DNA of 64,000 nucleotides, from positions 1 to 64,000 of the forward strand of contig CALNWN010000008.1 in the NCBI GenBank assembly GCA_940746715.1, in the 5' to 3' direction. Each line of letters begins with the position of its first letter. Position 1 is the first letter of the stretch. This DNA is from an uncultured Paraburkholderia sp. Its GTDB lineage: Bacteria; Pseudomonadota; Gammaproteobacteria; Burkholderiales; Burkholderiaceae. Positions 51,509 to 61,475 of the stretch are shown one piece after another. The position numbers and the translations under genes are program-made. The notes beneath the pieces were generated by a model. That model saw only the letters and a program-made list of their open reading frames with translations. It was not told the origin of the DNA and ran no database searches.

Positions 51509-51853
51509 CTAGCGCGGCGCCGCGGGCCTGCCGCTCAGGTTGGGCACTCGCGGGTCGGGGTTCTGGTTCAGGCTCGTGCCGTTCGCCCGCATGCTGTTCG
51601 GAACACGGCTGGAGCCGAGCCCGAGGCCGGTGCCCGCGCCCGTGCCGCCAAGCGTCGCAAGTCCCGGCGTGGGGCTGAGCGCCGAGCCGACGGCGCCCGC
51701 GCCGCCCGTCGCATTTCCACTCGAAGGCGCCGCGCTCAAGCCGCCATTGCCCGCGCGGTTGCCGCCTGTCTGCGCGCAAGCCAATCCGCTCACGCCGGAC
51801 AGACACGCCGCGATCATCACCGTCGCCGCAAGACGGCCACTTGCGATATTCAT
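51509..51853 (-). CDS. Secreted Gly/Asn/Ser-rich small protein
   Basis: 114 aa with a signal peptide (LAATVMIAACLSGVSGLACA) and a low-complexity mature region of Gly, Ala, Ser, Asn and Pro (GGAGAVGSALSPTPGLATLG). Probably periplasmic or surface-associated and disordered. No domain is recognised. Frame intact. Confidence 0.55.
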   Translation of the reverse strand: MNIASGRLAATVMIAACLSGVSGLACAQTGGNRAGNGGLSAAPSSGNATGGAGAVGSALSPTPGLATLGGTGAGTGLGLGSSRVPNSMRANGTSLNQNPDPRVPNLSGRPAAPR

Positions 51854-52067
51854 GCTCCACTCCGTCAGATAATGCGCTGCTCAACCAGTATGACGAACGA
51901 GCCGGTGCCTGCTTCGTTCACGCTCGTAACAGGTTCTGTCCGCGTCGGCGCTCGCGCGGCTTGCCACCGTGTCAGGTCGTACAAATGCTTACAAACCCGT
52001 CCAGGCGGAGCGTGCACCGGACGCTTCGTGCGAGCGTTATTGCAGGCATCTACCCGCGGAGTCCGCC

Positions 52068-52844
52068 ATGAACACGAACGTCACAACCAGCACTTCCCCG
52101 CGCAGCCGTATCCATCCGTTGATCGCCAGCGCGACGGGGATCGCCGCAATGACCGGCTTGCTGCCCACCTCGCATGCGGTGACCGAACCGTCGCCTGCAC
52201 CGGCGACAGTGGCCGCCCAAACCGCGAACGGGGCGCTCAGTGCGCCGCAGGCGCAGGAAACCGCGCAGCAAGCCCCGCAGCCGGCCGTCGCGCAAACGGC
52301 ACAGCAGCCGGTCCCGCACGCAGCGCCTGTCAAGCCGCCGGTTCATCGCACGCATAGCGGCGGCACAGCAGCGCCGCGATACGCCAGCAATGACGGCTAC
52401 CAGACGGCCAACGAACCCGCCGCGGCGCGGCCGGTCCCGGCCGACCCGTATAGCGGCGAAGTGGTCGCCATCAACACGGTGCAGTCCCCCGAGCCGACAA
52501 CCGGTCTCGGCGCGCTGGGCGGCGCGGTCGCCGGCGGCCTGGTCGGCAATCAGATCGGCGGCGGACGCGGCAGGATTCTGACCACCATCGCGGGCGCGGT
52601 GGGCGGCGGGCTGGCAGGCAACGGCATCGAACACGCGGTACGCAAGCAGACCACCTACCAGGTTCAGGTGCGCATGCAGGATGGCGGCTACCGCAACTTC
52701 GACTATCAGACGCAGCCGCCTGTGCAGATCGGCGAACGCGTGCACGTCTCGGGCGACACGCTCACGGCTTCTGACCGTTTGACGGTTCTCGCGCGACCCG
52801 GCGTACGAACCGTCGCGCGAGAAATGAGACTGAGCGAGCCATAG
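52068..52844 (+). CDS. Glycine-zipper 2TM (SlyB-like) envelope protein
   Basis: 258 aa from ATG 52068. N-terminal hydrophobic segment, a Pro/Gln/Ala-rich linker (AQETAQQAPQPAVAQTAQQP), the glycine zipper GALGGAVAGGLVGNQIGGG plus GAVGGGLAGNGIEH, and a C-terminal YQVQVRMQDGGYRNF domain, as in SlyB/Rick_17kDa proteins of the outer membrane. Intact. Confidence 0.75.
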   Translation: MNTNVTTSTSPRSRIHPLIASATGIAAMTGLLPTSHAVTEPSPAPATVAAQTANGALSAPQAQETAQQAPQPAVAQTAQQPVPHAAPVKPPVHRTHSGGTAAPRYASNDGYQTANEPAAARPVPADPYSGEVVAINTVQSPEPTTGLGALGGAVAGGLVGNQIGGGRGRILTTIAGAVGGGLAGNGIEHAVRKQTTYQVQVRMQDGGYRNFDYQTQPPVQIGERVHVSGDTLTASDRLTVLARPGVRTVAREMRLSEP

Positions 52845-52911
52845 AACTGCTGCGTGCGCGTTATGATCGGTCGTCACGCCAAAACGGCGCCAAAACGGTT
52901 GATCGCGCACG

Positions 52912-54918
52912 ATGGAGCAAGCGTACGTCCACCTCCTGCATCTGCTGGCCGGCCATCCGGAATGGATGCTCACGGTCGTGTTTCTCGCGGCCTTTCTCGA
53001 GGCGGTTGCCGTCATCGGCACGTTCATTCCTGGAAGTACCGCGATGTTCCTCGCGGGCGCCCTCACCGGCACCGGCTCGCTCGGCCTCGGCTGGGTGCTC
53101 GCGTGGGCGATTGCGGGCGCCATCGCTGGCGACGGCTTGAGTTTCTGGCTCGGCAGCCGCTACAAGAGCCGGATCGTCAAGCTCTGGCCGTTCTCCCGTC
53201 ATCCCGAAGTCCTCGACGCCGGTTACCGGTTTTTCCGCAAGCATGGCGCGAAGAGCGTGGTGCTCGCGCGCTTCGTCGGGCCCTTGCGCGCGATCGTGCC
53301 GGTCGTCGCCGGCATGCTCGGCATGTCGCCCGTGCGCTTTTACGCGATGAACGTGCTGTCCGCGCTGCTGTGGGCGCCAGCGCATATCCTGCCGGGCGTC
53401 GTGTTCGGCGCGTCCGTGCTGCTCGCCGGCGCGGTGTCGTTCAGGCTCGTTGTGATTCTCGCGCTGCTCGTGGCGAGCATCTGGCTCAGCTATCGCGCAG
53501 CGGCACTCCTGCTTTCGCACGCGCACGCGTGGTCGAATGCGGCCGGCCGTCATCTCGGCAGCTGGGCGTGCCGCCACCCTGGGGCGCTTGGCCGTGCCGC
53601 GCGCAGGCTGCTCGATCCCGAAGCACCGGACGCGACGAGCATCCTCGTCGCCTCGCTCATCGTGCTCGCGTGCGGCGCACTCTTCTTCGGGATCCTCGAA
53701 GACGTGATCACGGGCGATCCCATCACGCACGTCGACCAGTCCGTCTATCGTTTTATGCAATCGGTACGTACGCCATGGGGCGACGCCGTGCTCGCCGGCC
53801 TCGCGACGCTCGGCAGCACCGGCACGCTCGCCGCGCTGATCGTCGCGGTCACGCTGTGGATGACGTGGGAGCGGCGCTGGCGCACCATCGGCTACTGGCT
53901 TGCGGCCGTGGTCTTTTCGCAGATGCTGATCTTCGCCCTGCAACTGGCGATGCAGCGCGCCGCGCCCAACGGGCTGATGAAGGACGCCTACGTGTTTCCG
54001 AGCAATCACGTGGCGGCCGCCGTCATCGTGTACGGCTTCCTCGCCTTTCTGCTCGCGCGGCGGGTCGGCATGCTCGAAGGCGTGCTCGTCGTCACGGTGA
54101 CGACCCTCGTCGTGATCCTCGTCGCGCTCGCGGGCGTGTACTTCGGCGGTTACTGGCTGTCGGACGCGATCGGCGGCGCCGCACTCGCCTATATGTGGGT
54201 CGCCATTGTCGCGCTCAGTGCGATCGTGCGGCACCCGGGGCCGCCGCCCGCGCGCAGCTGGATGCCAGCCATCATGCTGGTGGTCGCGCTCGCGAGCGTG
54301 GGCGTGCAATCCGGTCTCGGGATGATGGCCGCGCCGCCCGGCGCCGCCGCTGCGTTGCCGCTCGCGCACGTCACGCAGCAACAGTGGACCCATTCGGTGT
54401 GGAAGCAACTGCCCTGCTATCGCTCGGACATGGGCGGCGACCGCAAGGAGCCGCTCACGCTGCAATGGGTCTCTGACGGCGAATCGCTGCGCCGGCAATT
54501 GCGCGACGAGGGATGGCTGGAGGGCACCGATCTGTCCGCGCACAGTCTGCTGTCGCTCGCCTCGCCGGATGTGCCCGCCACTGCATTGCCCGTGTTGCCT
54601 AAGCTGAACAACGGCGTGCCTTCGTCGCTCGTTTTCATGCGGCCGGGCGAAACGCGCAACCAGCGCGACGTGCTGCGCTTCTGGCCGAGCGGCTATGCAG
54701 TCGACAACGGCGCGTCCGCCATGCCGCTGTGGGTCGGCTCGATCGCGCATGAACGGCTCTCGCGAGCCTCGTGGCCGCTGAATCTGGTGCGCGTCGACAG
54801 GCAGTTCTCCACGTATGAGACCGGCGTGAAGCCAGGCGGCAAGTCAGGCGTCACGGTGGTCGCGACAGAAAGCTGTCACGGCGTGCCGGTGTCGCTGCTT
54901 GCCTCCGTGGCGCAGTGA
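52912..54918 (+). CDS. DedA-PAP2-LssY fusion membrane protein
   Basis: 668 aa. DedA domain (1-200) with FIPGSTAMFLAGALTGTG and RFVGPLRAIVPVVAGMLGM. PAP2 domain (about 255-450) with FPSNHVAAAVIVYGF. C-terminal LssY domain (LPCYRSDMGGDRKEPLTLQW, LVFMRPGETRNQRDVLRFWP). DedA proteins are implicated in lipid carrier flipping and PAP2 in lipid-phosphate hydrolysis. In this copy the third PAP2 motif reads GVYFGGYWLSD, where RxYxGxHxxxD is expected, so the Arg and the catalytic His are replaced. The frame is intact. Confidence 0.8.
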   Translation: MEQAYVHLLHLLAGHPEWMLTVVFLAAFLEAVAVIGTFIPGSTAMFLAGALTGTGSLGLGWVLAWAIAGAIAGDGLSFWLGSRYKSRIVKLWPFSRHPEVLDAGYRFFRKHGAKSVVLARFVGPLRAIVPVVAGMLGMSPVRFYAMNVLSALLWAPAHILPGVVFGASVLLAGAVSFRLVVILALLVASIWLSYRAAALLLSHAHAWSNAAGRHLGSWACRHPGALGRAARRLLDPEAPDATSILVASLIVLACGALFFGILEDVITGDPITHVDQSVYRFMQSVRTPWGDAVLAGLATLGSTGTLAALIVAVTLWMTWERRWRTIGYWLAAVVFSQMLIFALQLAMQRAAPNGLMKDAYVFPSNHVAAAVIVYGFLAFLLARRVGMLEGVLVVTVTTLVVILVALAGVYFGGYWLSDAIGGAALAYMWVAIVALSAIVRHPGPPPARSWMPAIMLVVALASVGVQSGLGMMAAPPGAAAALPLAHVTQQQWTHSVWKQLPCYRSDMGGDRKEPLTLQWVSDGESLRRQLRDEGWLEGTDLSAHSLLSLASPDVPATALPVLPKLNNGVPSSLVFMRPGETRNQRDVLRFWPSGYAVDNGASAMPLWVGSIAHERLSRASWPLNLVRVDRQFSTYETGVKPGGKSGVTVVATESCHGVPVSLLASVAQ

Positions 54919-55019
54919 CTGACGTTGTTCGAGCATCGCGCTGACTGGCGGGCTCGGATCGCTTCGCCTCTGCTCGAGGTCTGCAGGCTCTGTCCGCGTC
55001 ACCGCCTTCATAGCGCGTG

Positions 55020-55469
55020 CTATTGGACCGTGTAGCCCTTGCCTTGCATGCACGCGCCATACGCACGCCAATAAGTGTTCATCGCCGATTGCTGCGAAGC
55101 CTCGGCAGCCTGCGCCTGTGCCGCATGCTGTTGACGGCTGCGCACCCCGCCGGCGAGCGCGCCCGCGGCCGCTCCCACCGCTGCGCCGTGACCCGCGTCA
55201 TTGCCGCTCACTTCGCCGACGATCGCGCCGGCCGCCGCCCCGCGCGCCGCGCCTCGGACGCGTGCGCCGGTCGGGCCCGATGGTGGCGCGGGCGTCTGCG
55301 CGACGACAGCCGGATCGATGCCGGTGCTCTGCTTCGCCTAGGCGTAACACGCACCGTCATCCGACAGTTGCTGCTGTTGGCTTTGTCCATGCGCGGGATA
55401 GGTTGCCGGTTTTTGAGCGTAAGCAAGCACGCTCGCGCTTGCCAGGACCACTGCGGCGAATCGCTTCAT
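55020..55469 (-). pseudogene. Glycine-zipper family protein with in-frame stop
   Basis: ATG 55469. Signal AAVVLASASVLAYAQ, then LSDDGACYA-stop-AKQSTGIDP, where relatives have CYAWA, so TGG to TAG at 55338-55340. The same frame continues GAAAGAIVGEVSGNDAGHG, VGAAAGALAGG and YWRAYGACMQGKGY. No other lesion is seen. It is an outer-membrane or periplasmic small protein of 149 aa when whole. An internal GTG would allow only the C-terminal zipper to be made. Confidence 0.75.
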
Positions 55470-55952
55470 TTGATGCCTTTATTCAGTAAAGCTGATTTCT
55501 TGGATATCGCTGCCTAAGCGCTGCCTGCGCAGGCAATACGCCATGCATCTTACTTAACAGGCCTGCCGCAACGGAAACCCATGCAGCTAAACGCGAACAG
55601 CTTTACTTAACACCGCAGGCACCGATTCCTGCGCTACGATGCGGGTCACCAAGCCCCTCTCGCATGGAAGATAGGAAAGCTCATGGCCAAAAGCAAGACA
55701 ATGATTAGGTATACATACGTTTTTTCCAAACACCATTTAATCGCCCGCAAGTCATTTTTTGGAACGTTATCTTAGGTGATCTTTTCACTGACTTCAACCC
55801 GAATTTGTTCTATTCAAGCATTGCAATTCCGCATGAAAAAGAGCTAATAATCTCGCCATTGATGAGGGAAAAAGGTTCGCAATAAAAGCCCGACCCAGTG
55901 CCTCCAGATATTCCGTTCGGATACGCATCATTTCGAGACATGCAACGTCATA
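55470..55952. other. AT-rich intergenic stretch
   Basis: 483 bp, visibly more AT-rich than the rest of the window between about 55680 and 55880. TTACTTAAC occurs at 55550 and again near 55603. A 31-codon frame from ATG 55683 (MAKSKTMIRYTYVFSKHHL) has AGGAAAGCTC upstream, but its codon use is atypical. It may be a promoter/leader of the AcoR-like gene or a remnant of foreign DNA. No RNA gene is identified. Confidence 0.35.
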
Positions 55953-57067
55953 GAAGGACGGACGCAGCGCCCCGGCGCAGACGGCAAGCGGCTCGCGTCA
56001 TCGTATAAGCGCTCGCTCGAGCAATATCATCTCGATCCCGGCGCAACCGCCGGGCCGCGCATCCTCACGGTACCGGAGTTGCGCGATGTGCAGCATCGCG
56101 AGGAATCGTTTCTGCGCGCCTCGGGGCAATGTCTGTCGCGCTTGCACGAGATGGTCCGCGAAGCGGACTACTGTGTGATGCTGACCGATGCACAGGGCGT
56201 GACGATCGACTACCGCGTCGACAAGGACCGCCGCCACGACTTCAAGCGCGCGGGACTGTATCTCGGCTCGTGCTGGTCGGAAAGCGAGGAAGGCACCTGC
56301 GGCGTCGCGACCGTGCTGCTCGACGGGCAGCCGATCACCGTGCATAGAATCGATCATTTTCGCGCAGCCTTCACCACGCTCACATGCAGCGCGTCGCCTA
56401 TTTTCGGTTTGCACGACGAGTTGCTCGGCGTGCTGGATGCGTCGGCCGTGCGCTCTCCCGACGATCGCGAAAGCCAGCGGCTCGTCAATCACATCGTGCG
56501 GCAAAGCGCGCTGCTGATCGAAGACGCTTACTTCCTGAATGCCGTCGCCGATTGCTGGATATTGCTCGCGCATCGCAACCGGCATTAGTGGAAGCGCAGC
56601 CAGAAATTCTGATCGCCATAGACGCACGCGGTCATGCCGTTGCTGTGAACCGGCGGGCGCGCGAATGTCTGCCGGCCCTGCATGAGTTGCCGCGTCACGT
56701 GTCGGAGCTTTTCGACGTTGCGCCCGAGCGTCTGTTCGATCCGAAGTCGAGCCGCGGTCTCGTGTCACTGAGGGTGAATGAAACCGGCTCGCCGCTCTAT
56801 GCGCGGGTGCGTCCACCGTCGGCCGCGCGCATTTCGAGACGCAGCAACGCCACGCCGGACGAGCGAAGCGCCACGAGCGGGAGCACTGCGCCGCACGACG
56901 CGCCGGTCATGTCAGAGAGCGACGCGCTCGAGCGCAACCGCATCGTCGACGCGATGAACAATGCGAAGTGGCGCACCGACGTGGCCGCACAAGCGCTCGG
57001 CGTGTCGCGTGCGACTTTGTACCGGCGCATCGCGAAGCTGCGCATCCTGCCACCGCACAAATGCTAG
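55953..57067 (+). pseudogene. AcoR-like regulator: GAF, PAS-like and Fis HTH, no AAA+ domain, frameshifted
   Basis: SSYKRSLEQYHLDPG, then a GAF domain (LTDAQGVTIDYRVDKDRR, CWSESEEGTCGVATVL, SPIFGLHDELLGVLDASA), as in AcoR-type activators. One T is missing near 56588 (CATTTAG to CATTAG), after which AQPEILIAIDARGHAVAVNR continues. The C-terminus is a Fis-type HTH (VAAQALGVSRATLYRRIAKL). The sigma-54 AAA+ domain (GAFTGA) normally between them is absent, replaced by a 35-residue polar linker. The start is unclear; no ATG fits upstream. It lies upstream of the monooxygenase gene. Confidence 0.65.
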
Positions 57068-57092
57068 CGGTGCCATAGCGATTTCTTTAGCG

Positions 57093-57106
57093 GGCACAGA
57101 ACCCGC
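57093..57106 (+). promoter_or_regulatory. Candidate sigma-54 (-24/-12) promoter
   Basis: GGCACAGAACCCGC has the GG-N10-GC spacing, with GGCAC intact at -24 but a weak -12 element. It lies 46 bp upstream of the flavin monooxygenase ATG and after an AcoR-type regulator, the usual arrangement. Confidence 0.4.
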
Positions 57107-57151
57107 GTTCCCACCGAAGTTTAACTATCCGTTTCGTATGGAGGAGCAACC

Positions 57152-58949
57152 ATGTCTGCCAACACCGCAAATCAAGCCATATCCAATGTGCTGGAAAGCC
57201 TCGAAGCCGCGTTGAAACGCGCCGACACGCAGGCTGCCGTCGACCTGTTTCAGCCCGACTGCTACTGGCGCGATCTCGTTGCGTTCACCTGGAACATCAA
57301 GACGCTCGAAGGTCGCGAGCAGATCGCCGCGATGCTGGACGCGCAGTTGACCGCGATCAAACCGTCGAAGCTTCGGCTCGTGGATAACGAACCCGCAACG
57401 GAAGCCGACGGTGTGACGCAAGGCTGGATCACGTTCGAAACGGGCGTCGCGCGCGGCAACGGTTTTATCCGCCTGAAGGAAAGCCGGATCTGGACACTCC
57501 TCACCACGATGGCCGAGCTCAAGGGTCATGAGGATCCCAAAGGATTGCGCCGGCCGATGGGCGCCGAACACGGCGCGCGTCGCGACCGAACGAGCTGGAA
57601 AGAGCGGCGCGAGGCCGAGCTCGACGCGCTCGGCGTGTCGGAGCAACCCTACTGTCTGATCGTCGGCGGCGGCCAGGGCGGCATCGGACTTGGTGCGCGG
57701 CTGCGGCAGCTCGGCGTGCCAACCATCATCGTGGATAAGAACGAAAGGCTCGGCGATGCATGGCGCAAGCGCTACAAGACGCTCTGCCTGCACGATCCGG
57801 TCTGGTACGACCATATGCCTTATCTACCCTTCCCCGACAACAGGCCTGTCTTCACGCCGAAGGACAAGATCGGCGACTGGCTCGAGATGTACACGAAGGT
57901 CATGGAACTGAACTACTGGGGGTCGACCGTGTGCAAATCGGCCCGCTACGACGAAGCGAACGGCGAATGGATCGTCGAAGTGGAGCGAGCCGGACAGCCC
58001 ATCACCTTGCGGCCGAAGCAACTCGTGCTCGCGACCGGCATGTCCGGCAAACCGAACATGCCGAGCTTCAAGGGCATGGATGTGTTCAAGGGCGAGCAGC
58101 ACCATTCGTCGCAGCATCCCGGGCCGGACGCGTATCAGGGCAAGAAGGTCGTCGTGATCGGCGCGAACAATTCGGCTCATGACATTTGCGCGGCGTTGTG
58201 GGAAGCGGGTGTCGACGTGACGGTGGTGCAGCGCTCGTCCACGCACATTGTGAAGTCCGATTCGCTCATGGACCTCGCACTCGGCGATCTGTATCCGGAG
58301 CGCGCGGTGGCTGCGGGCATGACAACCGCCAAGGCGGACTTGACCTTCGCATCCATTCCGTATGCGATTCTTCACCAGTTCCAGATTCCGGTCTTCAATG
58401 TGATTCGCGAGCGCGACGCCGAGTTCTATGCGCGCCCTCAAAAAAGCGGCTTTATGCTCGATTTTGGCGATGACGACTCCGGCCTCTTCATGAAATATCT
58501 GCGGCGCGGCTCGGGCTATTACATCGACGTGGGCGCGTCAGAGCTCGTCGCCGACGGCAGGATCAAGCTGAAAAGCGGCGTCGACGTGGTCGAACTGAAG
58601 GAGCATTCCGTACTGCTCAGCGACGGCAGCGAACTCGAAGCGGATCTCGTTGTGTACGCAACGGGTTATGGATAACGGCTGGGCGGCGGACCTCATCTCG
58701 CGCGAGGTGGCGGACAAGGTCGGCAAAGTGTGGGGCCTCGGCTCGAATACGTCGAAAGACCCGGGGCCGTGGGAAGGCGAACAGCGCAACATGTGGAAGC
58801 CCACGCGGCAGCAGGCGCTGTGGTTTCATGGCGGGAACCTGCACCAGTCGCGACATTACTCACAGTATCTGTCTTTGCAACTGAAAGCTCGCATGGAGGG
58901 TATTCCGACGCCGGTGTTCGGATTGCAGGAAGTGCATCACCTGTCGTAG
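57152..58949 (+). pseudogene. Flavin-containing monooxygenase with N-terminal NTF2-like domain, frameshifted
   Basis: ATG 57152 after GGAGGAG. Residues 1-130 are NTF2/SnoaL-like (ALKRADTQAAVDLFQPDCYW). The FAD Rossmann motif is LIVGGGQGGIGLGARL and the NADPH motif VVVIGANNSAHDICAAL. ATGYG is followed by a stop at about 58673, and DNGWAADLISREVADKVGKV to LWFHGGNLHQSRHYS continues in the next frame. One 1-bp-type shift lies near 58668. It would be a 600-aa NAD(P)/FAD monooxygenase acting on a ketone or similar substrate. It lies downstream of the AcoR-like regulator. Confidence 0.78.
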
Positions 58950-58992
58950 ACGACAACGCATGGCGTGCCGGCTCGTCGTTTTGCCGGCCGTT

Positions 58993-59844
58993 CTATGCAC
59001 TCATTTCCGCGAGAAGGAAATCGACCAGCGCGCGTTGATGCGCATTGAGCACGCCGCCGGAGCTGACGAGCGCGAGCTCTGTCGGCGGCAAAGGCGGAAA
59101 GCCGCTGCAGATGCGGTGCTCGGGAAGCACCGCTGTGGTGGGCAGAACGGAAATGCCGAGGCCCGAAGAAACCGCCGCCTGAATACCCGTCAGGCTGTGA
59201 CTTCCGAACGCGACCCGCCAACGCCGATGTGCCTTGTCGAGCCCGCGAATCGCACGTTGCCTGTAGACGCAGCCTTTCGGAAAGAGCGCCAGAGGAACGG
59301 GTTCGTCGGAAGACTGCTCCGGCGCTACTGCGTTCGCCCCTCGCACCCAGACTAGCGACTCGGGCCACGATGCGAGGCATTCGCCGCTTCCCGGCTTCCG
59401 CTTGATCAGCGCGATTTCTATCTCACCACTGGACAGCCTGCGCTGCAGGTCTGCACTCATGCCGGCCACCGTTTCGAGCCGGACGCCCGGCCTGGTTTTC
59501 ACGAATCCCGACAGCATCGCCGACATGCGGCGCGCGTCGAAATCTTCCGGCACGCCTATGCGAAGCGGCGTGACCGCTACGTCGCTTGTCAGTGCGTCCT
59601 GTGCTTCCTGCGCGAGCGCAAGCAGCCGTCGCGCGTATTGCGCGAGCAGTTCGCCGTGCTCGGTTGCCGTCACCTGATTGCCGGTGCGATCACGCATCAG
59701 CAAAGTGCGGCCAACCAGTTCCTCCAGCCGCCGCACCTGTTGACTCACAGTGGACTGCGTGCGATGCACCCGCTCGCCAGCACGCGTGAAACTGCCTTCG
59801 TCGACAACGCAAATCAGCGTATTCAAGAGGTCGAGATCAAGCAT
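58993..59844 (-). CDS. LysR-family regulator
   Basis: 283 aa from ATG 59844 (MLDLDLLNTLICVVDEGSF). HTH RTQSTVSQQVRRLEELVGR, effector domain with LRIGVPEDFDARRMSAML, SLTGIQAAVSSGLGISVLP and a terminal HQRALVDFLLAEM. Intact. It is divergent from the HAD/aldolase genes, across a 123-bp AT-rich gap (TTAATTTAATTTTCC) that probably holds its site. Confidence 0.8.
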   Translation of the reverse strand: MLDLDLLNTLICVVDEGSFTRAGERVHRTQSTVSQQVRRLEELVGRTLLMRDRTGNQVTATEHGELLAQYARRLLALAQEAQDALTSDVAVTPLRIGVPEDFDARRMSAMLSGFVKTRPGVRLETVAGMSADLQRRLSSGEIEIALIKRKPGSGECLASWPESLVWVRGANAVAPEQSSDEPVPLALFPKGCVYRQRAIRGLDKAHRRWRVAFGSHSLTGIQAAVSSGLGISVLPTTAVLPEHRICSGFPPLPPTELALVSSGGVLNAHQRALVDFLLAEMSA

Positions 59845-59967
59845 AGAGGCTCGCTTCGTTATTTGCAACGCAACTGACGTCGAGAGGTTAATTTAATTTT
59901 CCAATAACTGTCAATGCGCCTAATCTTGACGCCATTCGCAGAACCATTCACTCCGGGAGTCCATTCA

Positions 59968-60668
59968 ATGTCCTTGCACAACACTGCACGCCCACGCTGG
60001 CTCACGTTCGACTGCTATGGCACGTTGATCCAGTGGGACGAGGGTCTGCAGGCGGTGGTACGCGAGATTCTGCAGACGAAGACCGGTCACAACGTCGATT
60101 CAGCGAAACTCATCGAGGTTTATGACCGGCATGAACACGCACTGGAGCAGACCCCGCCGCATCGGTCGTTTCGCGAAGTGGCAGGCGCGGGTCTGCGTCT
60201 TGCGCTCGCCGAACTCGGTTTGGAGAGTAATCAAGAGGATGTACGCACGCTGACGGATCGCATTTCAGCCATGCCGCCGTTTCCCGAAGTGGTCGACACA
60301 TTGCGCCGACTCAAGCAAGATGATTATCGGCTGTGCATCGTGTCGAATACCGACGACGTCATTGCGGGCAACGTCGCGCAACTGGGCGGCCTGATCGACT
60401 GCGTGATTACCGCCAGCAGGCGGGCGCGTACAAACCCGACCGAAGGCTATTCGATTACGCGCATGCGCAACTGGGTGTGACGCGCCATGAAGTCGTGCAT
60501 ATTTGCGCGAGTCCGCACCTCGATCATGCGGCCGCGCGCAACGTGGGCTTTCGCTGCGTATGGATCGACCGGGGAACGGGCCGCACGCGGTTGCCCGACT
60601 ACACGCCGGACGCAACGCTTTCCACGCTGGATCAGGTGCCGGTGCTTTTTGCTAAGCTCCGCTGGTAA
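59968..60668 (+). pseudogene. HAD type II (haloacid-dehalogenase-like) hydrolase, 1-bp deletion
   Basis: ATG 59968 after GGGAG. Motif I WLTFDCYGTLIQWD (Asp nucleophile), motif II LCIVSNTDD, then in the next frame AGAYKPDRRLFDYAHAQLGV (motif III Lys) and RNVGFRCVWIDRG. One C is missing near 60413 (CCC to CC). Restoring it yields 234 codons, the usual size for type II dehalogenases. LysR-controlled and followed by the aldolase gene. Confidence 0.8.
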
Positions 60669-60686
60669 CTTTCAGGAACATCAACT

Positions 60687-61473
60687 ATGGCGCACACGCA
60701 TTCTTCCATTGGCTCGGCGAAATCGTCTTCGACCTTGCGACTCGAATCCGACGCCGTCAGCGAGGCGCGCATTGAACTCGCCGCCTGCTTTCAGCTTGCG
60801 GCGCAATACGGTTTCGAAGAAGGAATCTGCAATCACTTTTCCGCGGTCGTGCCCGGACACGACAATCTTTTTTTCGTGAATCCGTATGGTTATGCGTTCT
60901 CGGAGATCACGGCATCGCGACTTCTGATCTGCGATCTCGACGGACATGTCGTAGCCGGCGACGGCAAGCCCGAAGCAACGGCGTTTTATATTCACGCACG
61001 TTTGCATCGGCTGAAACCCCGCGTGAAGGCCGCTTTTCACACACATGCCAAATGCGACTGCGTTGTGCCTGCTCGAGGGTCCGCCGCTGCTATGGCTTGG
61101 GCAAACGGCATTGAAGTTCTACGGCCGCACTGCCGTCGACGAAAATTACAACGGCCTCGCACTGGACGACTCGGAAGGCGACCGCATTGCGGAGACAATC
61201 GGCGACGCGGACATCGTGTTCCTCAAGAATCACGGCGTGCTGGTCGCAGGCGAGAGCATTGCCGAAGCGTGGGACGACCTGTACTACCTGGAGCGCGCAG
61301 CGGAAGTCCAGCTCAAGGCGATGAACAGCAATCGCCCACTGAAGGCGGTGCCGCACGAAGTCGCGCAGCGTACCTATGAACAGATGCGCGCTGACGACAA
61401 GGAAAGCGCACGTGCGCACCTGAACAGCGGCATGCGCGAGCTACGCAGCCGCAGAATCGCATTTGATCAGTAG
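60687..61473 (+). pseudogene. Class II aldolase/adducin-family protein, (CA)n slippage
   Basis: ATG 60687. EEGICNHFSAVVPGHDNLFF, then FYIHARLHRLKPRVKAAFHTH, with zinc-site His. After loss of one CA unit at 61038-61045 it continues MPNATALCLLEGPPLLWLGQ and IVFLKNHGVLVAGESIAEAW in another frame. 2 bp restored gives 263 codons. Family members are aldolases, epimerases or dehydratase-like. It follows the HAD gene by 18 bp. Confidence 0.8.
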
Positions 61474-61475
61474 AG

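Noticed and set aside
52861..54750. Long minus-strand open frame opposite the DedA-PAP2-LssY gene
   Set aside because: It is an antisense shadow of a high-GC gene. Its translation is Arg/His-rich with no domain, while the plus strand has clear families and a start.
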